Origin: an uncultured Gammaproteobacteria bacterium
GTDB taxonomy: Bacteria; Pseudomonadota; Gammaproteobacteria; Pseudomonadales; Azotimanducaceae
DNA: 33,703 bases
Direction of reading: 5' to 3'
Assembly (NCBI GenBank): GCA_913050215.1
Contig: CAJXBG010000037.1
Span: forward strand, 1-33,703
The notes under the pieces were generated by a model that saw only the letters and a program-made list of their open reading frames with translations, was not told where the DNA came from and did no database searches. Position 1 is the stretch's first letter, and the number at the start of each line of letters is the position of its first letter. The position numbers and the translations under genes were made by a program. This document shows positions 17,549 through 26,458 of this stretch, in pieces.

Positions 17549-20116
17549 ATGGCAGTGTTTCCAGAGACAGCTGACGCCGTGATTGTCGGGATTGGCGGCA
17601 TAGTGGGTTCATCCATTGCGCACCATTTGATCGAGCAAGGCTGGAGCAATATTGTGGGTCTTGATAAGTCTGCAGTGCCGACTGATATCGGGTCGACCTC
17701 TCACGCTTCAGATTTTTGTTTCACCACCGGCGGTGACAAATTTACAACCTACACAACCAAATACAGTCAAGACTTCTACGAGGCTCGTGGTAACTATGTG
17801 CGGATCGGTGGTCTTGAGGTTGCCCGCATAGACGATGATGAACGGATGCTCGAATTGCAGCGTAAAGTGGGTCAGGGCAAAGCCTATGGGACCAATGTCT
17901 CGCTGATTTCAGCTGAAGAAACCGTCAAGAGGTTCCCCCTGTGTGACGTCGACATGATTCAGGGTGCGATGTGGGATCCTGATGCTGGGCTAGTGGTGCC
18001 GAGATCGCAAACAGTTGCTGGCGACCTGGTTGATGAAGCAGTAGAGACCGGTAAATTACAAGTGTTTGCTTACACGCCTGCGATCAAAATCCTCGTTGAG
18101 CACGGCCGTGTTTGTGGGGTTGAAACGCATCGCGGCAGGATCATGTCGGATAAGGTCGTTGTGTCTGTAGGGATATGGGGGCCGTTACTGGCTGATCAGG
18201 TTGGGTCGAAATTACCCATGGTGCCTCTGGAACATCCTTTAATGTTTTTTGGCCCCTACGAAGAATTAAGCGGTACGGGTGCAGAGATTGTTTATCCACT
18301 GTTTCGTGATCAAGGTAATTCAGGGTACTTCCGAGATACGGGAGATCCTGCCACTACAGAAGGTGGAAAGATCGAATGGGGGTATTACGAAACAGACAAT
18401 CCCGTGCTGGTGACTGCTGACGACATCGCTGAACCAGGTGAGTCCAGGATGTCCCCTTCCATGAGGGAGTTGTCGTTAGAACAAGTCTTGGAGCCAATGG
18501 AAAAAGCAATGGCGTTGGTACCTCTGCTGGGAGAGTTAGGGTACGAAGATCGTCGCAGCTTCAATGGGCTCCTGTCAGTTACTGCCGATGGCGGGTCTCT
18601 CATCGGTGAGGCGCCAGAGATATCAGGCCTGTGGTTTGCAGAAGCGGTTTGGGTCAAGGATGGTCCTGGTGTAGGCAAGGTCGTTGCTGACTGGATGACA
18701 AAGGGGTCACCTGAATACGACCCATACGGGATTGATATTGCTCGATTCTATCCCGAGCAGAAACAAGACGATTATGTTTTTGGGCGTTGCGGAGAAATAG
18801 CAAAGAAGGTGTATACGCCAGCGGTGCACCCGAGGGAGCCGTTTGAAACTGGCAGGCAGCTGTTCAAGAGTCCGTTTTATGAACGTGAAGTGGCGCTCGG
18901 GGGTTACTTTATGGAGGCTGCGGGTTGGGAGCGTGCACACGGCTACGCGGCCAACGAGCCAACGCTGCTGGCAAAATACCGCGACCAGATACCGCAACGA
19001 ATGAACGAATGGGATTCACGTCATTTTTGGGAAGTATCCAATGCCGAACAACTCGCCCTCAGTGACGATGTTGGTATGGTTAATTTATCGCACTTCGCAA
19101 TTTATGACATTGATGGTCCGTCGGCAGAGCATCTACTTGAATACCTTGCAGTCGCAAGAGTCGGTGGAGCCACGCAGGTCGGCAAAGGTGTTTACACCCA
19201 TTTCTTAGATGAAAAAGGCGGTATCCGCGCGGATCTGACGATTGTTAGATTATCCGAAGACTGCTTTAGAGTGATTTGTGGCGGCGGTACCGGACATCGA
19301 GATCTTGTCTGGATTAAACAGATGGCCGCAGTCCGCAATGCTGATATTGAGATCCATAACCGGACCCATCAATTAGCGACGTTGGGGCTTTGGGGGCCGA
19401 ATGCACGCAAGGTTTTGGCGTCGCTGGTAGATGACCCTGACGCCGTTAGCGACGCAAAATTTCCTTTCGCAACGGCGGCCAACATAGAAATCGCGGGGAT
19501 CAACATTTGGGCGTTTCGGATCTCCTATGTAGGAGAACTTGGCTGGGAGTTGTACTTTGATTTTGCCGATGGTTTGCAGCTTTGGGATCTGTTCGCGGAT
19601 GCCGGCGTCAATCCGGTGGGCATCGAAACCTATGCCAATAGTCGAAGGCTGGAAAAAAGCCTAAGATTACAAAACGCTGACCTTGAAACAGACTACAATT
19701 TGCATGAAGCGGATTTAGCCCGAAAGCTTGTGAAGAAGGCTGATTTTCATGGTAAAGCGGCGTATGTGGCTCAGAAGGCGGCGGACCAACAGGCTAGCTA
19801 CTTGTGCACCATGGTAATGCTCAAGAACGTCGATGCCAGTGGCGTCGAACGATATCCAGTAGGTGAATGGCCTATCCTTAACAAGGAGACCCGAGAAGTG
19901 TTGCTGGATGAGTTCGGAAGACGTTCAATATGCACGAGTGTGGAGTACGGCCCCTCTCTAGGCAGCAATATCATATTGGGGTATATTCCCGCAGAGTTTG
20001 CTTCCGTGGGAACAGAGCTTCTGTTGGAGTACTTCTGCGAAGAGTACCCAATAAGAATTGAAGCGGTCGGGTACGCGCCACTTCTCGATCCAGAAAATCT
20101 GCGAGTGAGGTCATGA
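17549..20116 (+). CDS. Dimethylglycine/sarcosine dehydrogenase-like flavoprotein (FAD oxidoreductase fused to GcvT)
   Basis: This protein of 855 residues has the DMGDH/SARDH layout: an FAD-binding DAO domain (about 8-380), a linker domain, and a C-terminal tetrahydrofolate-binding GcvT (aminomethyltransferase) domain (about 465-850). The GcvT part contains GLWGPNARKVL and RISYVGELGWELYF. His52 in STSHASDF aligns by position with the His that carries covalent FAD in the family (motif T-x-H-A). The dinucleotide motif is atypical: VIVGIGGIVG, with an Ile where the first Gly of GxGxxG is expected, or a one-residue insertion. Such enzymes demethylate N-methyl glycines and pass formaldehyde to THF as 5,10-methylene-THF. 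It heads an operon with the AraC regulator and soxBDAG, so dimethylglycine is the likely substrate. It has no signal peptide and is cytoplasmic. A weak AAGAG precedes the ATG. Confidence 0.88.
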   Translation: MAVFPETADAVIVGIGGIVGSSIAHHLIEQGWSNIVGLDKSAVPTDIGSTSHASDFCFTTGGDKFTTYTTKYSQDFYEARGNYVRIGGLEVARIDDDERMLELQRKVGQGKAYGTNVSLISAEETVKRFPLCDVDMIQGAMWDPDAGLVVPRSQTVAGDLVDEAVETGKLQVFAYTPAIKILVEHGRVCGVETHRGRIMSDKVVVSVGIWGPLLADQVGSKLPMVPLEHPLMFFGPYEELSGTGAEIVYPLFRDQGNSGYFRDTGDPATTEGGKIEWGYYETDNPVLVTADDIAEPGESRMSPSMRELSLEQVLEPMEKAMALVPLLGELGYEDRRSFNGLLSVTADGGSLIGEAPEISGLWFAEAVWVKDGPGVGKVVADWMTKGSPEYDPYGIDIARFYPEQKQDDYVFGRCGEIAKKVYTPAVHPREPFETGRQLFKSPFYEREVALGGYFMEAAGWERAHGYAANEPTLLAKYRDQIPQRMNEWDSRHFWEVSNAEQLALSDDVGMVNLSHFAIYDIDGPSAEHLLEYLAVARVGGATQVGKGVYTHFLDEKGGIRADLTIVRLSEDCFRVICGGGTGHRDLVWIKQMAAVRNADIEIHNRTHQLATLGLWGPNARKVLASLVDDPDAVSDAKFPFATAANIEIAGINIWAFRISYVGELGWELYFDFADGLQLWDLFADAGVNPVGIETYANSRRLEKSLRLQNADLETDYNLHEADLARKLVKKADFHGKAAYVAQKAADQQASYLCTMVMLKNVDASGVERYPVGEWPILNKETREVLLDEFGRRSICTSVEYGPSLGSNIILGYIPAEFASVGTELLLEYFCEEYPIRIEAVGYAPLLDPENLRVRS

Positions 20117-20158
20117 GCTTTATGTTTTGCTACCCGTCTTCAACCCTCAGTTTCGATA

Positions 20159-21256
20159 GTGTTAGTTAAGTCAGCAAAACCCGTCCGACCGGAGCCTAAT
20201 ACGTTTCGTATTGGCTTCTTGTTGGTCGAACAATTTACATTAATGTCACTTGCTTCAGCCATTGAACCCATCAGGATGGCGAACCATCTTAGCGGCAAGG
20301 TGCTTTACGATTGGAAATTGATTGGCACTTCGAGCGCGCCGCTTACGTCCAGTGGCGGCATGCAAGTTGTACCCGATATTACCATTGAGCAGGCCGACGA
20401 TTTTGACCTTGTGCTTGTTACTGCGGGTATCAACGTGAGGAACAACGTTGAACCTGAAGCCGTTAAATGGCTCAAATCGATAGGGGCGTCTAAATCTTCA
20501 GTCGGTGGATTATGCACGGGCGCTTATGTTCTGGCACAGGCTGGACTTCTGGATGGCTATAGCTGCAGCGCTCATTGGGAGTGTTTGGCTGCGCTCCAAG
20601 AAGAGTTCCAGCAAGTCTATTGCAACAATCATTTGTTTACCTTTGACCGTGATCGAATCACCTGTACGGGAGGGGATGTCCCCTTGCATATGATGATTCA
20701 TCTGGTTGCGAGCCATCATGGTCAGTCACTTGGAAATGGCATCTCTGATATGTTCGTGTGCGATCGTGTACGAGATAGTCATGAGCCGCAGCGGCTCAGA
20801 ATGGAGAGCCAATTATTTGTCAACCAACCTAAGCTTTCCAATGCGGTGCAGCTGATGGAGGCAAATATAGAAGAGCCCATCGAGTTGACTGAAGTCGCGC
20901 AATATTCGGGCATCTCGCGTCGGCAGCTAGAGCGACTTTTCCTCAATTTCATTGGTGTGACACCTTCTCGATTCTATCTAAAATTAAGGTTAGAACGGGC
21001 AAAACAACTGCTGCGTCAAACATCTTGTTCCATCGTTGAAATCGCGACCATGTGCGGCTTTATTTCCGCCCCCCATTTTAGTCGTTCATATCGAAAATAC
21101 ATGGGCTGCTCGCCCAAATCCGAGAGAGCACAGCACAGCACATTAGGATCATCGGTCATTTTGAGCGAGGAAGATGCCGGTCTCGTACCCACGGGCTCAT
21201 CTATCTCTCTCGAAAGAGCTAGAGCGGAATCCTCTTTCGGCTCAGTTCAGGATTAG
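20159..21256 (+). CDS. GbdR-like transcriptional regulator (GATase1-like domain plus AraC HTH)
   Basis: This protein of 365 residues combines an N-terminal DJ-1/GATase1-like ligand domain (about 15-190) with a C-terminal AraC-type double helix-turn-helix (about 228-330). The first domain opens with [20 protein letters not shown] and contains the Cys elbow [11 protein letters not shown] (C119). The HTH part includes [18 protein letters not shown] and [18 protein letters not shown]. This is the architecture of GbdR, SouR and CdhR, which activate betaine/dimethylglycine, sarcosine and carnitine genes in Pseudomonas. It most likely senses a methylglycine and activates the operon in which it lies. 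The start is GTG with no clear ribosome binding site; no in-frame ATG exists early enough to replace it. The gap to the previous gene is 42 nt and to soxB 10 nt. Confidence 0.9.
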   Translation: MLVKSAKPVRPEPNTFRIGFLLVEQFTLMSLASAIEPIRMANHLSGKVLYDWKLIGTSSAPLTSSGGMQVVPDITIEQADDFDLVLVTAGINVRNNVEPEAVKWLKSIGASKSSVGGLCTGAYVLAQAGLLDGYSCSAHWECLAALQEEFQQVYCNNHLFTFDRDRITCTGGDVPLHMMIHLVASHHGQSLGNGISDMFVCDRVRDSHEPQRLRMESQLFVNQPKLSNAVQLMEANIEEPIELTEVAQYSGISRRQLERLFLNFIGVTPSRFYLKLRLERAKQLLRQTSCSIVEIATMCGFISAPHFSRSYRKYMGCSPKSERAQHSTLGSSVILSEEDAGLVPTGSSISLERARAESSFGSVQD

Positions 21257-21266
21257 AAAAACCATC

Positions 21267-22520
21267 ATGCAACGATATTCAGCTTTTAGCTTGTTTCGAC
21301 ACGCGCTCACCTACCATGAAAATTGGCAAAAGGTATGGCGTAATCCAGAACCTAAAAAACACTACGACGTCATCATCATTGGTGGCGGCGGCCATGGTTT
21401 GGCAACGGCTTACTACCTGGCAAAAAATCACGGCGTTAAGCATATTGCAGTGATTGAAAAGGGTTATCTCGGCGGCGGCAATACGGGTCGTAATACAACC
21501 ATTGTCCGTTCAAACTATTTGTGGGATGAAGCCGCTCAACTCTACGAACATGCATTGAAGCTCTGGGAAGGACTCTCAATGGATCTTAATTATAATGTCA
21601 TGTTTTCTCAGCGTGGCGTCTTGAACCTGGGTCACACATTACAAGATATGCGTGATATCGAAAGGCGAGTTTCAGCTAATCGTTTGAACGGAATTGATGG
21701 TGAAGTTCTTGATGCAGAAGGTGTAAAAAATATCGCGCCTTTGATTAACATTTCAAAGCACACCCGCTATCCAATTATGGGCGCGTCATGGCAACCAAGA
21801 GGCGGCGTGGCACGCCATGATGCAGTCGCATGGGGCTTTGCAAGAGCGGCCGACGCGCTCGGAGTCGATCTGCTGCAACAGTGCGAGGTAACCGGCTTCG
21901 ACATTTCAGGCGGACAAGTTAAGGGTGTGCAGACTAGCCAATACGGTTTGCTCGGAGCAGAGCGAGTGGGATGTGTGGTCGCCGGTAACTCGAGTGTACT
22001 GGCGGGTTATGCCGGGTTTGATTTACCTATCGAGTCGCACCCACTGCAAGCACTCGTTTCTGAACCCATTAAACCTGTACTCGATACTGTCGTGATGTCC
22101 AATCAGGTACACGGCTATATCTCTCAGTCAGACAAAGGTGATCTCGTCATCGGTGCTGGCATTGATAGTTATACCGGTTACGGTCAACGGGGTTCATTCA
22201 CCACTATCGAACATACGCTTGCGGCGATTATTGAGCTGTTTCCGAGTTTTTCAAGAGTTCGGATGAACCGACAGTGGGGAGGAATTGTTGATACGACCCC
22301 TGATGCTTGCCCAATCATGGGCAGCAGTCCAGTGGAAGGTTTGTACTTTAATTGTGGTTGGGGGACCGGAGGGTTCAAAGCGACACCAGGTTCGGGTCAT
22401 GTGTTTGCTGATTGTCTCGCGTCAGAAGAAATTCCAGCTATGGCAAAACCGTTTGCGCTTGATAGATTTTATTCAGGCGCCCTTATTGATGAACACGGAG
22501 CTGCAGGTGTCGCACACTAG
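21267..22520 (+). CDS. soxB: Sarcosine oxidase, heterotetrameric, beta subunit
   Basis: This protein of 417 residues is standard for SoxB. The N-terminus [16 protein letters not shown] is characteristic. The FAD-binding motif is [19 protein letters not shown] (34-52). His184 in [11 protein letters not shown] corresponds to the His that binds FMN covalently in the beta subunit of TSOX. The C-terminal [12 protein letters not shown] closes the FAD site. The subunit oxidises sarcosine (N-methylglycine) and passes electrons to O2, giving H2O2. I chose the ATG at 21267, 10 nt after the regulator's stop, instead of a frame beginning 93 nt earlier inside the regulator gene, because the family N-terminus starts here. 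It is followed by soxD after 9 nt. Confidence 0.96.
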   Translation: MQRYSAFSLFRHALTYHENWQKVWRNPEPKKHYDVIIIGGGGHGLATAYYLAKNHGVKHIAVIEKGYLGGGNTGRNTTIVRSNYLWDEAAQLYEHALKLWEGLSMDLNYNVMFSQRGVLNLGHTLQDMRDIERRVSANRLNGIDGEVLDAEGVKNIAPLINISKHTRYPIMGASWQPRGGVARHDAVAWGFARAADALGVDLLQQCEVTGFDISGGQVKGVQTSQYGLLGAERVGCVVAGNSSVLAGYAGFDLPIESHPLQALVSEPIKPVLDTVVMSNQVHGYISQSDKGDLVIGAGIDSYTGYGQRGSFTTIEHTLAAIIELFPSFSRVRMNRQWGGIVDTTPDACPIMGSSPVEGLYFNCGWGTGGFKATPGSGHVFADCLASEEIPAMAKPFALDRFYSGALIDEHGAAGVAH

Positions 22521-22529
22521 GAGTCCCAA

Positions 22530-22811
22530 TTGCTAAATATATATTGTCCTTTTTGCGCTGAGTCACGTAGTGAAGAAGAGTTTCACTATCATGGACAAGC
22601 ACACATCGTTCGCCCAGCAGATCCTGACGCCTGCAGTGATGAGGCATGGGGTAATTATTTGTACTTTCGCGCTAATCCTCGCGGCTTGCATACAGAAATG
22701 TGGGTTCATGCCGCGGGCTGTCGCAAATACTTTAACGTAGTTCGGGATACCGTGACCTACGAAATTCATCGCTCCTATCGAATAGATGACCCTCAGGCGT
22801 CCGCGTTATGA
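22530..22811 (+). CDS. soxD: Sarcosine oxidase, heterotetrameric, delta subunit
   Basis: This protein of 93 residues has the four zinc ligands of the delta subunit in place: C6 and C9 (CPFC) and H60 and C64 (WVHAAGCRKYFN). The start is TTG at 22530, decided by a strong AGGAG at 22519-22523 with 6-nt spacing and by the family N-terminus (LxxxCPxC). The stop overlaps the soxA start by 4 nt (ATGA). It is a small structural subunit of the tetramer. Confidence 0.95.
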   Translation: MLNIYCPFCAESRSEEEFHYHGQAHIVRPADPDACSDEAWGNYLYFRANPRGLHTEMWVHAAGCRKYFNVVRDTVTYEIHRSYRIDDPQASAL

Positions 22812-25800
22812 CGGAAGCCAACAGAATTCCGGGAGGGAATGATATTGACTATTCCTGCCCTATTACCTTTACCTTCAACGGCAAGCAGTTAACTGGGTAT
22901 CAAGGCGATACAATTGCGTCGGCGTTATTGGCCAATGACATAAAGATTGTCGGACGTAGTTTCAAGTACGGTAGGCCGCGGGGAATCGTCTCGGCGGGAG
23001 AAGAAGAACCGAATGGCATCTTACAGTTAGCGGATTCTGACGCGACCGCAGTACCGAACGTCCGCGCAACTCAGCAAGAAATTTATGAAGGCTTGGTTTG
23101 TCGCACGACAAACGGTTGGCCGAGCGTCGATTTTGACGTCATGTCTCTCGTTGGAGATCTTGCGGCCAAGATGATGCCGCCGGGATTTTATTACAAGACG
23201 CTCATGTTTCCTCAGTTTCTCTGGCCGTGGTATGAAAAAGTGATTCGTGCCGGTGCGGGACTCGGCGTCGCGCCTTCTGTGCCAGATGTTGATACTTACG
23301 ACAAACTCAATCGGCATTGTGACCTGCTGATTGTGGGTGCTGGCCCCGCTGGTCTAGCTGCTGCGGCGCAGGCAAGCCGTTCTAATGCAAGGGTACTGCT
23401 AGTCGATGAAAGCCCAAATCCAGGTGGGTCACTTAGACTTAGCAGAGACCTGATAGACGGTCAAAGCGCCGCTGCCTGGATTGAAAAAACCATGCGCGAG
23501 TTATCCGGCAAGGCGAATGTCGAGATATTACTTAGAACAACTGCCACTGGGTATCACGATCACAATTTTGTCACCTTGCACGAACGCCGCTCTGATCACT
23601 TGCCGAGTCGGCAGAAAGGCGCAAGCAGTCGGCAACGGATGCACAGAGTGCGCGCCGGCGCTGTACTGTTAGCAACAGGCGCCCAAGAGCGGCCACTTGT
23701 TTTTGCCAATAATGACGTCCCCGGCTGTATGCAGGCAAATGCTGTTTCTGCATACATCCGACAATACGGCGTCCGGCCTGGCAAACAACTGGTACTCATG
23801 ACAACGAATAATTCTGCCTATCAAACAGCGTTCGATTGGGTAGACACTGAGGGAGGCACTGCGGTTGTCGTTGATACTCGGGCAGCACCGGATCCAGTAT
23901 TGGTAGCGCGGGCCAAGGCCGCCGGTATTCGGGTCATGGTCAGTTCAGCCGTCATCGAAACAAAAGGTTTGAGGCAAGTTAAGTCTGCGGTAATCTCGGG
24001 TTTTAACAGTCAAACTCAGACATTAATGGGTAGACTGGTACACATTAAAGCTGACGTCATCGCGTCCTCTGGCGGTTGGTCGCCAGTAGTTCACCTATCT
24101 AGTCACACAGGCACGAGGCCAGAATGGCGAGAGGATATCTCAGCGTTTGTGCCCGGCGTATCAAAACAGAACATGTGGACGGCAGGTGCAGTCACTGGGG
24201 ACTTTTCGTTAGCATCGGCCCTCGGCCAAGGCATTGACGCTGCGACGAGCGCGCTGACGCAATACGATTTACCTCGCTTGGCAGTCCCGGAGGTTCAAGA
24301 AGCGATTCCGCTCGAGATGGAACCCTGTTTTCATATTCCCCACACGCGCGCGACCTCAAGAGCACCTATGCAGTTTGTTGACTATCAACTGGATGTAACT
24401 GCTGCTTCGATTGAACTTGCCACCAGAGAAGGATTTGAAAGTGTCGAACATGTGAAGCGATATACTGCCCTTGGATTCGGCACAGATCAGGGCAAGATCA
24501 GTAACGTCAATGGCGTGGCAATTGCCGCGAAGGCACTCGGTCGATCTATCGCTGAAACCGGCACGACTATGTTTCGGCCCAACTACACACCGGTCAGCTT
24601 TGGTGCCATGGCAGGTCGGGATGTAGGTAAGCTGTTTGAGCCGAAGCGTTACACCGCGATGCAATCCTGGCACGAGCAAAACGGCGCCTTGTTTGAGGAT
24701 GTTGGTCAGTGGAAGCGACCCTGGTACTTTCCTCAAGGCAGCGAAACGATGCGCGCGGCTGTGGATCGCGAATGTCTTGCCGTGCGCAACGGTGTGGGTA
24801 TTCTAGATGCTTCAACCCTCGGCAAAATTGATATTCAGGGTGCCGATGCACGCGAGTTTCTCAACCGCATTTACACCAATGCGTGGCTGAAGCTCGGCGT
24901 TGGCAAGTGTCGATATGGCTTGATGTGCGGTGAAGATGGCATGGTCATGGATGATGGTGTGACTGCTTGCCTCGCTGACAATCATTTTGTGATGACCACC
25001 ACCACTGGCGGCGCCGCCAGAGTGCTCGAGTGGCTTGAACTTTGGCACCAGACTGAATGGCCGGAACTCAACGTCTATTTTAATACGGTGACAGATCACT
25101 GGGCGACGGCGACGATTTCCGGACCAGACGCTCGAGCGTTACTCAGCGAACTAACGGATACGGATCTCGATTCAGACAACTTTCCCTTTATGGCATGGCG
25201 TGAAGGCGTGGTCGCGGATATCCCTGGCCGAATCTTTCGAATCTCATTCACCGGTGAGTTGTCCTATGAGATTAATGTCAATGCGAATTATGGTTTGGCC
25301 CTCTGGGAAAGGTTGATTGAGGCTGGAAAGAAATACAACCTGACGCCTTACGGCACGGAAACGATGCACGTACTTCGCGCAGAAAAGGGCTTCATTATCG
25401 TTGGCCAAGACACAGACGGCGCGGTGACACCTGAAGACTTAGGCATGGAATGGGCGATAGCCAGGCGCAAGAAATTTAGTTTTGTCGGTAAGCGAGGTAT
25501 GGCTCGGGAAGATTGTCAAAGAGCGCAGCGAAAACAGCTGGTTGGGCTTTCCCCGATCGACACCAATGTTATCTTGCCTGAAGGTTCTCAGATTGTTTTT
25601 GAGCGACCGACCCAACTTCCGGCAAATATGGTAGGTCATGTAACCTCTAGCTACTTTAGTCCAACCCTGAATAAAAGCTTTGCCCTGGCGCTGGTACGAG
25701 GTGGGCTTGATCGCCAGGGAGAAACCGTTCAAGTATCCATTGGACCTGATGAGTGGATGGCCGCGGAAATTTGTTCCACTGTGTTCTATGATCCAGCGGG

Positions 25801-25819
25801 GGACCGACAAAATGTCTAA
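22808..25819 (+). CDS. soxA: Sarcosine oxidase, heterotetrameric, alpha subunit
   Basis: This protein of 1003 residues has the full domain order. An N-terminal ferredoxin-like fold without iron-sulfur cysteines contains FKYGRPRGIVSAG. A large NAD-binding flavoprotein-like domain has LIVGAGPAGLAAAAQA near 174-189, with LLATGAQERPLVF following around 296. A C-terminal GcvT domain (about 610-990) contains RISFTGELSYEINV and KGFIIVGQDTDG. The GcvT part captures the methyl-derived one-carbon unit as 5,10-methylene-THF. It is translationally coupled to soxD (4-nt overlap) and to soxG (8-nt overlap). Length and motifs show no truncation. Confidence 0.96.
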   Translation: MTEANRIPGGNDIDYSCPITFTFNGKQLTGYQGDTIASALLANDIKIVGRSFKYGRPRGIVSAGEEEPNGILQLADSDATAVPNVRATQQEIYEGLVCRTTNGWPSVDFDVMSLVGDLAAKMMPPGFYYKTLMFPQFLWPWYEKVIRAGAGLGVAPSVPDVDTYDKLNRHCDLLIVGAGPAGLAAAAQASRSNARVLLVDESPNPGGSLRLSRDLIDGQSAAAWIEKTMRELSGKANVEILLRTTATGYHDHNFVTLHERRSDHLPSRQKGASSRQRMHRVRAGAVLLATGAQERPLVFANNDVPGCMQANAVSAYIRQYGVRPGKQLVLMTTNNSAYQTAFDWVDTEGGTAVVVDTRAAPDPVLVARAKAAGIRVMVSSAVIETKGLRQVKSAVISGFNSQTQTLMGRLVHIKADVIASSGGWSPVVHLSSHTGTRPEWREDISAFVPGVSKQNMWTAGAVTGDFSLASALGQGIDAATSALTQYDLPRLAVPEVQEAIPLEMEPCFHIPHTRATSRAPMQFVDYQLDVTAASIELATREGFESVEHVKRYTALGFGTDQGKISNVNGVAIAAKALGRSIAETGTTMFRPNYTPVSFGAMAGRDVGKLFEPKRYTAMQSWHEQNGALFEDVGQWKRPWYFPQGSETMRAAVDRECLAVRNGVGILDASTLGKIDIQGADAREFLNRIYTNAWLKLGVGKCRYGLMCGEDGMVMDDGVTACLADNHFVMTTTTGGAARVLEWLELWHQTEWPELNVYFNTVTDHWATATISGPDARALLSELTDTDLDSDNFPFMAWREGVVADIPGRIFRISFTGELSYEINVNANYGLALWERLIEAGKKYNLTPYGTETMHVLRAEKGFIIVGQDTDGAVTPEDLGMEWAIARRKKFSFVGKRGMAREDCQRAQRKQLVGLSPIDTNVILPEGSQIVFERPTQLPANMVGHVTSSYFSPTLNKSFALALVRGGLDRQGETVQVSIGPDEWMAAEICSTVFYDPAGDRQNV

Positions 25820-26429
25820 TGCCGATCAATATGCTGTGATGCAGCAGCGACCTGAAATTTCAGGTCTAGCGAGATCAGTCTTTGCTGATGCAGATAAAAG
25901 TCAAATCTCGGGCGTTAATCCCGTGCGGCTCAATGAAATTCAATGCGGACATATTGTTATTCGCGGCTTGGAAAATGACATAAAAGATGTTGTGCAGTCC
26001 CAGCTGGAATTGCCATTGCCAACGGAACCACTAAGCTGCTATCAAAATGACGCGGCGTGTATCCGCTGGATTAGCCCCGATGAATGGCTAGTCACGGTCG
26101 CAGAGAATGAGACGCATAGTACCGAGGTTAAGCTGAGGCTTGCTGTCGAGGGGTACGCGGCAATTGTTAATGTGTCAGGTGGGCAAACCCTGCTGCAGCT
26201 TGCTGGAGAACATGCAGAAGAAGTGTTGATGAAATCTACCAGCTATGACGTGCATGAATCGAACCTGAAGGTTGGCAAAGTTGTGACGACGACGTTTGCC
26301 CATACTCAAGTTGTGTTACGTCGGCTTGACACTAACAGTTTTGAGTTAGTCGTGAGGCGAAGCTTCGCAGATTATGTGTTTGCGTGGATAAGAGACGCCG
26401 CCGCTGAATTCGGGGTCGACACATACTGA
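25812..26429 (+). CDS. soxG: Sarcosine oxidase, heterotetrameric, gamma subunit
   Basis: This protein of 205 residues is typical of SoxG, a distant GcvT-fold relative. The recognisable stretch is NVSGGQTLLQLAGEHAEEVL, followed by hydrophobic strands and a final FADYVFAWIRDAAAEFG helix. The start is the ATG at 25812 inside the soxA terminus, overlapping its stop by 8 nt, rather than a start 132 nt earlier inside soxA. It is the last gene of the plus-strand operon and ends 29 nt before the convergent RACo-like gene. Confidence 0.92.
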   Translation: MSNADQYAVMQQRPEISGLARSVFADADKSQISGVNPVRLNEIQCGHIVIRGLENDIKDVVQSQLELPLPTEPLSCYQNDAACIRWISPDEWLVTVAENETHSTEVKLRLAVEGYAAIVNVSGGQTLLQLAGEHAEEVLMKSTSYDVHESNLKVGKVVTTTFAHTQVVLRRLDTNSFELVVRRSFADYVFAWIRDAAAEFGVDTY

Positions 26430-26458
26430 CCAGCCGGAGATAGTGCTCGACAGGCAGG

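Noticed and set aside
26430-26458. A bidirectional terminator between the two convergent operons.
   Set aside because: The 29-nt gap has no stem-loop with a T-tract on either strand; termination may rely on other mechanisms.
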